From the NCBI GenBank assembly GCA_022496805.1, contig CM040099.1, positions 17,696,531 through 17,760,530 on the forward strand: a stretch of 64,000 nt of DNA, written 5' to 3'. The notes under the pieces were generated by a model, which had not been told where the DNA came from, did not search any database, and saw nothing but the letters and a program-made list of their open reading frames with translations. Positions 20,285-30,408 of this stretch are shown here, in pieces. Each line of letters begins with the position of its first letter. Position 1 is the first letter of the stretch. Made by a program: the position numbers and the translations under genes. This DNA is from Pohlia nutans. Taxonomy: Eukaryota; Streptophyta; Bryopsida; Bryales; Mniaceae.

Positions 20285-20735
20285 ATTGACAAATTGTTCT
20301 GCTACCGGTCCGGAATGACCTTAAACTACCTAGGTGATAGTTAGGAGGTGGGCTCTCCTTAGGTGTGCTTATTAGCACCAAAGAGGGCGGCGGTTCAATT
20401 CCGGTCGGATGCATGTTGTGAGGGCTAATACTTTCAAGCTTGATAGGAACCCCGAGCATGAAGGGGATGGCTCCCGGACCTCTTGTTTCTCGGTGTGGGC
20501 GTCGCTCTTGGTAGGAAATGATTATGAGCATTGGGTTTAATCCAGATATTGTTGGAAGAAAACTCCAAAAAAAATCACCCGCGGGGAGTGCTGGAAACGT
20601 GCTCTCTTTGTTCTCAGTGTGATGTTTGTAATCTATTGTTGTGCAATGGAAATAAAGCATCCATTTGTTTCTTGAAATAAATAAAAATAAATAAATAAAT
20701 TTTAAAAAAAGAAAAAAAGAAGAAAAAAAAGAAAA
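20285..20735 (+). mobile_element. SINE family 2, copy B
   Basis: Begins near CCGGAATGACCTTAAACTACC, contains the B-box-like GGCGGTTCAATTCCGG (about 20390), then TTGATAGGAACCCC, GGGCGTCGCTCTT and GCGGGGAGTGCTGGAAACGTG. It ends in an AAATAAATAA-type tail that passes into A/G-rich sequence. It matches the inverted copy at 12338-11824 block for block. Confidence 0.7.
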
Positions 20736-21252
20736 AACTGTTCTGCTGCCTACTAAACCTACTTTGCAAGCCACATTTCTCTGATAGGATTCCAAGCCGT
20801 GCAATAATAGAGTTGCTGGTGTAGTGCACTGCACATCACGGCAGACTCAAAGCCATTTCAAGGGTTTGTTTTTATTTTTTTATTTTATTTTATTTTTATG
20901 ACCCACACAAAGAACAGGTTAACCCTTTAACGTACCCTTTCAACATAGTTTTTAATGAATTTAGAAGCATTACCGTTGATTGTTTATAAAATTGCAAATT
21001 TTGTTTTTAGAATTTGAAATTTGGTATGATTGATAAAAACTAAGCATTCTATTCTAAAAAATTTAAATTGATTTTTTCAAAGGAGATAACATGATTAATT
21101 TCCTCAAATAGTAAAATTTATAACACTAGGACAATGGAGTTATTCTTAAAGTCCATCAAATTTTGAAGAAGATACCATGTATTTTTTTTATTATACTCTT
21201 ATTTCTTCATTCCAAATAGTTAGGTGTGGAAGATCTTGGTGGTTTATCATTA

Positions 21253-21331
21253 TTAACCCCTAAAGGCCCAAGGTTGTCAAAATACACTGAAAATCAAGCT
21301 GTTTTGGCTTGCTTGGGCCTTTAGGGGTTAA
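21253..21331. mobile_element. 79-bp TTAACCCC mini-element
   Basis: TTAACCCCTAAAGGCCCAAG at the left is mirrored by CTTGGGCCTTTAGGGGTTAA at the right, with a ~39-bp middle. It is the shortest member of the TTAACCCC family in the window. Confidence 0.75.
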
Positions 21332-21440
21332 GTGTGTAAGAGGTGTGTAAGAGCTTGGTGGTCTTCAAAAGTTTTTTAGCTCCTTTCTTGGTGCTAAAAA
21401 ACTTTTGAAGACCACCAAGCTCTTACCACCTCTTACACAC
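21332..21440. repeat. Near-perfect 49-bp hairpin
   Basis: The arm 21332-21380 (GTGTGTAAGAGG ... GTTTTTTAGC) pairs with 21393-21440, with a single one-base gap. The loop is 12 nt. It forms the centre of the fold-back element. Confidence 0.85.
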
Positions 21441-21474
21441 CTAATAACAATAGACCACCAAAATCTTCCACACT

Positions 21475-22068
21475 CAAGTTGCATAGAATTTTACAGCTTC
21501 GGTGTTATATTTGTCCCAAGAGCTTGCACCGGAGCCACAGGGATGGCCAAGCTTCACGTGGCAGCAGTGCATCATGGGTTCCCAGCTGCCACACAAGCTC
21601 AAGCAGGGAGCCCAACTCTGGTCTTTATTTCGAGGCTCCACAATCTGGACTTGTTGGATCACCCGTAACGTTCAATGTTTCCAACAAGAACACTGGTCGG
21701 CGACGCGTATCGAACAAGTGTTGTGGGACTTCATTCTTGATCATGGCCGTGTGGCTTGGCAACGTACACAGAAACTGACAGAGCTCTATCCGGAGCAAGC
21801 GCCCAAGTTCTTAGCTAGATTTGACAAGTTGTGGCTTAGGACTCCGTTCTTCGGTACGCGGATTGAGCTCACGGTCACGTGGCATTTGGCTCGACCTAAG
21901 CCAGGCCGGTTCTACTAGGCTCTAGGTTTTGGTTGTATTTTAGTCTTTATATTTGCTGTCTGAAAACAAAAAAAATCTCGCCGGGGAGGCTTGTCTCCTC
22001 TGGTTCAGTGTGTGCGACCTTCATTAATTCAATGGGGTTTCATCCTCTTGTTTCAAAAATAAAATAAA
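21475..22068 (+). mobile_element. 5'-truncated LINE tail with 14-bp target duplication
   Basis: Encodes the end of an ORF (open to 21918) including WSLFRGSTIWTCWITRN and DFILDHGRVAWQRTQ, which look like the region after the zinc-binding part of plant LINE reverse transcriptases. The sequence ends PKPGRFY-stop, followed by a 3' UTR and an A-rich tail (AAAATAAAATAAAA). AAATCTTCCACACT occurs on both sides (21461-21474 and 22069-22082), the expected target duplication. Upstream domains are missing, so this is a dead-on-arrival copy. The family assignment is inference. Confidence 0.65.
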
Positions 22069-22829
22069 AAATCTTCCACACTTTTTAACTATTTAGAGTG
22101 AACAAATAAGAGTATAGTAAAGCAAAATTCTTTATAGATTCATCAAATTCAGTGACTTTAAGGATAACTCAAATATAAAGGTCTTTCTCTTTGAAAATTT
22201 CTCTTAGTGGAGTTTTACTCGAATTGACATAATTCAAATTGGATTGGAAAGTAAACTTGATTTCCTATTTGAATTTTATTTTTTTTAGAATGTTTTTTTT
22301 CATCTCGAGCAACCCGTAAAAAAAGATAGAAACCATAAAATAGTTGTTTGGTCACTAAGGGGTTAAGGGTGCAATCATCCCTATAAATTAAGAGTCTATT
22401 TACATCATTGGAAACAAGCTCTACTTTGAGCTAACTATGTTTAATACAAGTTTTATACTTCAAACAATCTTAATATGCTCAAATCATTAAAAAAATAATT
22501 GGGGGCTTTTAAAAGCCAATTACATTTGAGATTAACTTGATGTAGATGTCATGGGAAATTTTAATTAATTTTACAAAATAGAAATAGAAATAAAATTTAT
22601 TCAAAATCATTTTAAATTATTTAAAAATAAAAATATAAAAATAAAATCCAATCTAACCGTCCATGTCAGATTAAATGTTAATAAATATGTATGAACGATA
22701 TCCAATGAAAATAAGATTTTTTTGGAAGTACACTCTAAACTTGGTATTTTCACACTCTCCAACATCACATTGCAATATCTGGAGAGAATATTTATTATTT
22801 AATATACATGTAATTGGGCATTTTCCACA

Positions 22830-22970
22830 CACTAGTAGAAATCTTGACTCTATAGACTAGAGAAAAAAAAAAAACCCCCCATAAGAAGACCCCCACATGA
22901 CAAACTAAATCAGTTGTTAGTTTTTTTCGGCACTTTTCTTTGGTCTACATGACCAACATTTCTATTAGTG
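22830..22970. mobile_element. CACTA-type MITE
   Basis: Starts CACTAGTAGAAATC and ends with the inverted TTTCTATTAGTG; 141 bp, non-coding. Confidence 0.6.
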
Positions 22971-23082
22971 AAATGTACCAACTTCTAAACTCATGTATGT
23001 TGGTTACCAAAGGAATGACATAAAAGAGTTACAAGTGTGCAAAGAATATTTGCTATTATGTACAAATGTGATTAAACAATTT

Positions 23083-23202
23083 CACTAGTAGAAAAGGTGG
23101 CATTGCTCAGGGAGATGCCTAAGCAAGTAGTGCCCAATTCCACGCATTCATAGTGATTTTCTCTCGAGATCGCCCTTAGGAGCGCCATCTTTTCTACTAG
23201 TG
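23083..23202. mobile_element. CACTA-type MITE
   Basis: Starts CACTAGTAGAAAAGGTGG and ends CCATCTTTTCTACTAGTG; 120 bp. A worn relative lies at 14240-14345. Confidence 0.75.
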
Positions 23203-23226
23203 ATTTGCACATGCCAAATTATGAAC

Positions 23227-23346
23227 CACTAGTAGAAAAGGTGGGCCTCTCCATGAAAATGCTCAAGCAAAATCATTATTTATGTATGGAATTGGACACC
23301 GCATGCTTGAGCAACTCCCTCGGCAATACCACCTTTTCTAGTAGTG
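23227..23346. mobile_element. CACTA-type MITE
   Basis: Second 120-bp element 24 bp downstream of the previous one. Starts CACTAGTAGAAAAGGTGG and ends CCACCTTTTCTAGTAGTG. The interior (GCTCAAGCA ... TGCTTGAGCAACTCCCTC) is related but diverged. Confidence 0.75.
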
Positions 23347-23728
23347 AATCCATGTGCATTGGATACAATGTTATCTTACTTAACCATCAAACATGCCAAA
23401 CAAAAGTATTCTTACAATATACATAGGTATTCTAAAATATTCTAGAATATTTCATCCAAGTTGTGTAACATACTTGACACTCTTTTAATTAGACACTAGA
23501 TATCCACTTGAAAAATAGTGTCGGATGTGACAACCCTGGTTGGATTTGGATACGAAAGGCGCTGGTGATGTAAAAGAGTTCTGAGCGATGGAAGGCCTGC
23601 TGTACGGGAGATTGGCAAACTTAGCAACTACAAGTGAGACGTGCAGGTCCTGCACTGTCTGTCTAACAAAACAAATGCCGCGTCAATGGCATGTGCAGTC
23701 ATGGCAGGATTGGGAATTCAGTACAGTA

Positions 23729-24086
23729 CTAAGGGCCGCTTCACTCTATGGCTGTCCAAGTCGAGAGGCTGTCGGATCGAGTGGCCAAATTTGTTGAGAG
23801 TCCAAAGAAATGGGCTGAAAATAGGCAATAAAATACTTTATGAAATTTTTTTGACAACCTCTCGACCATAGTTTGGGTTTCTATTCCTGTTCGACCCAAA
23901 CTTCTTTTGAGAGTCCGTCAACTTTGATCAAAAAGTGTTGCCATGTAGGCATTTTGAAGGGCGACTGCCTTTGAACTTTAGCATTTAGTGTAAAGGGTCG
24001 AGAGGCCAAATTTTTGATTTCTTACAATCCAATTCGTGAAAATCGATGGCCTCTCAACCTTCGGCCATAGTGTGAAGTAGCCCTAA
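23729..24086. mobile_element. TIR element, GGGCCGCTTCAC type
   Basis: CTAAGGGCCGCTTCACTCTATGG is mirrored by CCATAGTGTGAAGTAGCCCT. Shares ends and the words TCGAGAGGC and TTTGGGTCGAAC-like with 55438-55806. Confidence 0.7.
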
Positions 24087-26437
24087 GCTTAACTATAGTT
24101 GTCTCACTAGGAATTTGCTGCCACCAAAACATCCTGCTGAAACCCTCTTCTAAGGTAGAAGCACCGATGACCGATAACTTCAGCTTTCTAGCTTGCGTGC
24201 AGTAGGAGTAAAAGGCAGGTAATATTTTTCCTTCATGTGAAAATAGAATCATAAAGAAGGCAATTTTTTTCCATAATTTTAGTTAAAAAATGAAATTTCT
24301 ACAAACTTTCAAAGTGAAATGTTAATCATCACCCAAAATCGATAACTAGACTATCTCAAATTCGTGAACATGTGAACATGTTAACTAGCCAAAGTTGATT
24401 CTTGGAATTGACTAATATAAGTAATAGTGCAAGAAATTGATTGGTTGACAAAAAAAATTACACAAGGGACATTGAATTTGGATGAGTTTGGTTGTTATTG
24501 ATTATCGGTCAGTTTACACATTGGTTTTGGGTGCATTGTCACTTAGTCACCAACAAATTGGAGGAGTCTAATGCCCTCTTTACAATAGGGTCTGTCTTTG
24601 TAGTTGGCATGAACCCAACCTCAATCCAATTGACAAGTATTCGTATCAATGATCAAACAAATGGTACAGATGCATGAGATCCAACGATGAGGGTGTATTT
24701 AAGGTCTTAGGTTTTAGGGTGAGCATGTTTATACCCCTAGAGATGAGAGAAGAGCATGATTTTGACCAAGTTTTTGACCAACACTTTTTTTGGGACAATT
24801 TATTGTTAAACTGCTTTACAAAATATCTTGTCTAAAAATGAAATTTTGAATTTAATATTTTTCCCCCTAGGAAAATAGAGCCCAAATCCTCTCTAAAAAG
24901 TACCACGTATGGGTAAATGCATAAAACACTTGTATTATCTGTTGCATTTGAGATTAAAACATGGGGTCTTCGATCTTCTGGAATTTTAAAATAAAATAAA
25001 ATAAAATCTAGAAATTTAGTAGAACACTACAAATAGTGTTACAACCTTCAAAAATTTAGGGCCAAAAAGTTTTTTTCCAAAAGTTATACACAAAATTAGA
25101 TATTGGAAGATTTCAAGAAAATGAATACTTTTAGGTTTAAATTCTTAGAAAATAGTGAAAACATTCGAAAAGAAAAGAAAAGAAAAAGACTCAAAAACTT
25201 GCTAAAATGAGATTCCACCAAAGAAATCATGGAAGAGTGTTTATGAATGTCTACAAATGCTCACACAATAAAGCCTTCTTTGCATCCATGAAGAGGACAT
25301 GAAATTTACTATTCTAAAGTAACCCTCACATCGTAGGTGTATGCCTACTACGGAAATATGCCTCCAAAAGTTAATTTCCACATTTGTAATTTGGATATTT
25401 AAAAGTTTTTTAAAGAACCATGAAAATTAAGAGGGTAACAAAATAGCAATTTTCATTTTAAATAGTATTTTTAGAAAATCCAAAAATATATAAACTATAA
25501 TTATAAGTATGTTGTGTACCTTCAAGATAGATTTCAACTCTATCATCTCATTACTTTAAAATTTATGATACAAGACATATTGAATGCACAATGTGTGTCG
25601 CCGAAACAATACAAGTGTTTCATGCACTTACATATATGAAGAGTTGGAAGCTAAACTACCTCAAATAAATGAGAAGTCAATACATTCAAAGGAAAGAATA
25701 AATCAGTCTCACAAGGGAAGATCTTGCATTGACCAATCAACGACCTTGTTGATGAAAGGGAGAATGAACCAATCTCGCACGGGAAGATCCTGCATATGAG
25801 CCAGGTTTGACGAGCTTTGCATATATTGATCTCTTTGTTGTGCTAGTGTCGTGCTACATGTTTAAAAATATAAATCCAAATACACCCCAAGTTTTTGTTG
25901 GAAAGAACTAGTCTGAACTAAGCTTGAGATGCTCTAAACACATAAACCTCTTGAGAAACCACTGGCTCTTTGTACAACAATTTTGAAGTCACTTTATTTG
26001 TCACAATCACAAAGTGACACACATAATCACATTGCACAAATATGGCGATTTACCTTATACACTACTCTAATGCATGGACAAAAACTCCATTTATTTATTT
26101 ATTTATTTATAAACCATGTAAATTGTAAAGGATGATAAATTTAAGTACAGAAATTGACATTGTGACAGGAATCTTCAAACCTTGTGTATTCAAAGATGCT
26201 CTTATAATATGCAATCAATTCATCAAAGTAAATGTGAAGTTGTAGGGGAGTAAATTCAATGCTCTGAGTGCTATGGATTCCATTACTTTCAACTGTATTT
26301 CAACTAATGCCCATGATCTCTGACATATTGCTGTACTCAATACGCACACACTTGGCATGTCATTCCATGTTAGAATTTAAGGTAAATCACACTATTTTGC
26401 CATGTGACTATTCACATGTGGAGCAAGGAAATGTGTG
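24087..26437. other. Long intergenic stretch, no gene recognised
   Basis: AT-rich. Small ORFs near 24492-24677 and 25584-25799 show no domain. The latter covers an imperfect ~60-bp duplication around ACGGGAAGATCCTGCAT (25706-25795). No RNA gene was recognised. Confidence 0.35.
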
Positions 26438-26914
26438 TTAGGGTCGGTTTACACTATGGACCAAGAGCCATGACCAAGAAAATTAAATCATTTTCATGGT
26501 CATGGCTCTTGGCCAAGAGCCGTGACCATGAAAAATCAAAAATGGATTTTTGAGTGGCTTGGTCACTCTAGTAGTGTAAAGTGGATTTGGACTAGGACAA
26601 CTTTGGGCTGATTTTTTCGGCCAAAAATATTTAAAAAAAAAAATTCGGCCAATGGCTGATTTTCAACCTTACGGCTCCCTTGATTTCCGTTGAGTCGAGC
26701 ATTTTGCCTCGACTCAACGGAAAACCCGTTGGACCATGGCACATTATCCAAATGGCAGATTTTAGTAGTTTTTGGGGACCTCAAAGTTAGTGGTCATTCT
26801 CCTTTTTTCAAGGTAGTGTAAAGCCAAATGGGACCAAGAGCTCTTTTTTGGCCAATCACAGATTTTAGAATTCCATGGTCATGGTTCTTGGTCCATAGTG
26901 TAAACCGCCCTTTA
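26438..26914. mobile_element. TIR element, CGGTTTACACTATGGACC type
   Basis: GGTTTACACTATGGACCAAG at the left is mirrored by CTTGGTCCATAGTGTAAACC at the right. An internal fold (CCATGACCATGAAAA against TTTTCATGGTCATGG) and an internal TAGTGTAAAG pair suggest rearranged or nested copies. Confidence 0.7.
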
Positions 26915-29234
26915 GTTTGATTTCAACAAAACAATATGCAAATCGTTTGGATTTCTAACACAATGAAAAATGTAATAGAGACGTGCTCATAAAGACCCAT
27001 TCTCAATAAAATGTATTGTCTATTACACAATTTCACTTCAAATTTGATGAAAATTACACTTTTGGAATGTTAATAGTGGGGGATTTAAGCTACATTTATC
27101 TATGGTTCTATGAAGTGATTGTAAAAAAAATCTATATCAATTACAAAATGTACTAGAAAATTCCAATTTTTTTCACCTAGGGTGTAAATTACAATGAAGA
27201 AAATTTTAGTTGATAAAAATCATCCGTGTATCTAAATTTAGAAAATTTGCTACACCTTGGTGATACCTACCAAACTTGTAACTACAATAAAACACTCAAT
27301 TTTCAAAATATTTTCCAAAAGTTCAAAGTGGACTAGAAATTAAACTTGGCAAGCTTCATTTTTGAAGTTAAGCTTAGATGCAATGGAACTCATTTTCATG
27401 GCGTAAATTTAGTTTACGTAAAACAAGCAAAAAAATTTAAAATACACTACATGGTGAACTGTTTTTACGACTTGTTTTGTAGTTGGGACCTCATGTCAAA
27501 TCTAAAAATATCTTTAATGTTTTGAATTTAACTTGAAGGGGTGGTATCACCAAACAAAGCCCTTTACATAAAGAATTGGATGGAAATCATCCACGTAGCA
27601 ATTGGAATTGGACAATCAATTTTAGTCATAAGCCATTTTTTGGTTGCGGCGGCATTTAGGGGTTAATGAAAGAAATGCTCGGTGATCATGGAGACATGCT
27701 CCATAATATGCACTTGTTGAAATGCGCACTTGTTGGGATTCTTTAGGCAAATTTGCAAGCTTTTGTTTGTGCCTATGTTTGTGTTTGACGGAGGCACACC
27801 ATCTTTGTGTAAGGCTTGTGTTTGTGTTTGATGAGAGCACACTGGCTTTGAAGAGGCGCCTTTGGGATTGCGAGAGAAATTTTTATCACACGTGTACCCC
27901 TTCTAGAGTGGACATGTGGACTCAATTAATTGATTCAACTATGAGACTAATTAATTAATTGTAAAACTCATTTCATGACACTCCTAATTCTAACCCTCTT
28001 TGGAAAACCAAAACTAGCTAAAAATAAAATATGGGGTGGCTTTCCTACATCGCTCAACAATCGAGTTTTATCATTTTACTGCATTTGATAATATTGGGTT
28101 CATAATGACTATTTTTAGCCAGTTTACTTTTTCCACAGAGGGTGAGAACTAACATCCAAATCCATTTTCCCACATCACATAACACTCTATATCAACCACA
28201 TAAACTGACTAATTGTTGTTAATAAAAGTGCCACATGTCATCTTGTGATTGGTTTAGGGGTGGCGTGACCTCTCCAAATCTGACGTGGAAATTCGGTTTC
28301 AACGCCAGGCTGTCGAATCTGACCCTCATATATGCATGGTACATGTACAGAAAATAATCTTTTGACTGAGGATCACTGATGCCCCGGCCTGAGTAAATGT
28401 ACAAGTTTTTTGGGAGTGCGTCGAGATGACTGGCCTGCGACGCCAACTTCAGCATCAGTTGAGACAGAGTGCGTTAAAAATGAGCTGGTGCCCAACATTT
28501 CATTGGGTGAAACTGGAGTTGCAACACAAAAGCTCACCAAATCCTTTTGCCTGCTTTACAGAATTATAAAAACCAGTTCCAGAAACCACTCTAGATGGAT
28601 AAAGATTCAACAATGACTTCCTTTCACACTGGAGTACAAAATTTGATCCTAAAATAAAATTTAAAACTAATTGTTTCAATTTTATTTTTATTTTATAAAA
28701 ACTAATTATCTCCCAATCCTCCCATGATTTGGGGACACCATAAAATGTCCAAATGATACATATAAAAGTATGCTAAATTTTTCTTTCACTTGCGAATAAT
28801 CCTCAATATATAAAAATAAAACAAAAAATGTATATATAATAATAATAATTCTTATTATTTAATTTTTTAAAATAATAATAAATTAGCTGTGCACATCTAT
28901 TATACAATACAACATGGTTTGTCTCACTCGACCGTTCCGCGTTGGAATCCGTCGAGGAGACAACTCAAGCTCAAAAACAAGTAGCTTCAATGTGCTCAAC
29001 GGCACGGGTCCCACTAGTACTTTATATGGTACTATGTTGTGAACAATTGAGGAATTTGCATGTGGGAAAATGGAAACAGCCTAGTACAGCAACAAAATAG
29101 ATGGGTAAGATGTACATCCTGTGAACATACAATGCATTTCACATGTTTACAACATGCACATATGGAAAAATACCAAGGGAGAGTGACATACAGTCAGCAT
29201 ATAATTATATAATAGAGTAAATGGGAGGGGAGAA
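26915..29234. other. Intergenic upstream of CESA, no gene recognised
   Basis: AT-rich. About 28229-28300 contains GACCTCTCCAAATCTGACGT and neighbouring sequence found inverted at 44398-44465. Near 27690-27845 there is an imperfect duplication of TTTGTGTTTGA.G.GGCACAC words. Short ORFs have no recognisable product. Confidence 0.35.
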
Positions 29235-29236
29235 TA

Positions 29237-29330
29237 GTCTTGCACCTATGGCCCTTTGTCCGGTAGGCACTGGCTCATTGTTAAAATGAACATACACTTT
29301 ATTCACGCCAACCTCAAAAAAGAACATGAC
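29237..29330 (+). repeat. Copy of the shared retroelement 3' tail
   Basis: CCTATGGCCCTTTGTCCGGT, GGCACTGGCTCATTGTTA and CACTTTATTCACGCC match the 3' end of the poly-A-tailed relic at 16330-16181. The final segment and the poly-A are lost. Confidence 0.65.
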
Positions 29331-29689
29331 TTTCTATAAAGTAAATGGAAAATATCAACAAAGAGTCACATAACCTATTAAGTGTTCCTTTTTTTTCCAA
29401 CACATATGTCATAAGATGATAGACTATTCATTCATAGGTTAAATCTCATAACCAAAACTGTTCTTTTAAACCACCATATCAACCAAAAAAACTAAAATTG
29501 AACAATCTGTTCTATAGGTTATGAACTATAGAACAGCCGTCCCTCACCAGTGATGTAATGCATAATTTAATGTGCCTTTTTTTAATACCAAGACTATCAA
29601 TTGTTGATTATGAGTTTTAGTGAATAGCCTATCATCTTGCGACACGTCTGCTTTAAAAAATAAAAAATAAAAAAAACTCAAAAGCTTAT

Positions 29690-30408
29690 GTGCTCCATAA
29701 AATGGAAAAATACCAACCGAGGGTCACATACGCAGTATATACGATGGGAGATACATACGGCGTATATACGAGAGGTAGAGGTACAGGCAGGCTGGGCGAG
29801 CGAGCGGGGGACGAAATGGAAGCGTGACTGTAGTGTACTCCATGACAGAGCCAGCAGGAAGGAAGGAAATGGCCTTGAAATACCCGACGCGCAACGCGAA
29901 GAATTTCGCTCCACCAGCCTCTACAGCAATTGCAAGCTGGCCCCAGCTAACTTACTACACCTCCACATTGCCACCTCCACACTCCCAATGCTGCTGCATA
30001 GTTACAATACTCCTGCAGCAACAACTTACCACAACAAACATACAGCTCATTGGTCTCACACTCTGAACTTGTTGCCAACCCATTTTCAGTCCACAATCAT
30101 CTCTGCAACACGCTTCTTCTTCTTCTTCTTCTTCTTCACCTCATTGCATGCATCCCGACGCGCCATTCCGCGTGTTTTTTGGTCGAGTATCGAGGTCTAG
30201 CTCTGTTTTTTCCCCAGTTTTTTGTTTTTTGCCCGGTTTTTTGATTGAGGAGATCGAGAGAGAGAGAGCGGCGAAGGTGACGAGGGCGAGGTTGTGGTGT
30301 TGCATCAAGAGAGAGCACATGGTTGCATGTAAAGGAGAAGGAGAGAATCAGAGTGTGCATGGACGAGCGGTAGAGCCGTTGGAGTTTCGTCATCGGTGAG
30401 CCGGAGCG
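29690..30408 (+). promoter_or_regulatory. CESA upstream region and probable 5' leader
   Basis: GC content rises toward the gene. A pyrimidine tract of TTC triplets (30114-30138) and a GA repeat (30254-30270) are typical of plant leaders or core promoters. No convincing TATA box was identified. Short ORFs here lack domain support, and their ATGs upstream of the CESA start could act as upstream ORFs if they lie in the leader. Confidence 0.35.

Larger units (their letters stand above)
21137..22170. mobile_element. Fold-back DNA element with two nested insertions
   Basis: Terminal repeats GAGTTATTCTTAAAGTC (21137) and its inverse GACTTTAAGGATAACTC (ending 22170) continue inward as ~125-bp arms sharing TATACTCTTATTT, AAATAGTTA and GTGTGGAAGAT.TTGGTGG. 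Inside the left half lies a 79-bp TTAACCCC mini-element. The core is a 49-bp hairpin, and a LINE tail is inserted in the right arm. The flanking sequence reappears without this element at about 59590-59800, giving an empty-site comparison. Confidence 0.7.

Noticed and set aside
21405..21668. Overlapping ORFs at the hairpin and LINE tail
   Set aside because: Only the frame ending at 21918 has LINE-like sequence; the others are shadows that start in the hairpin.
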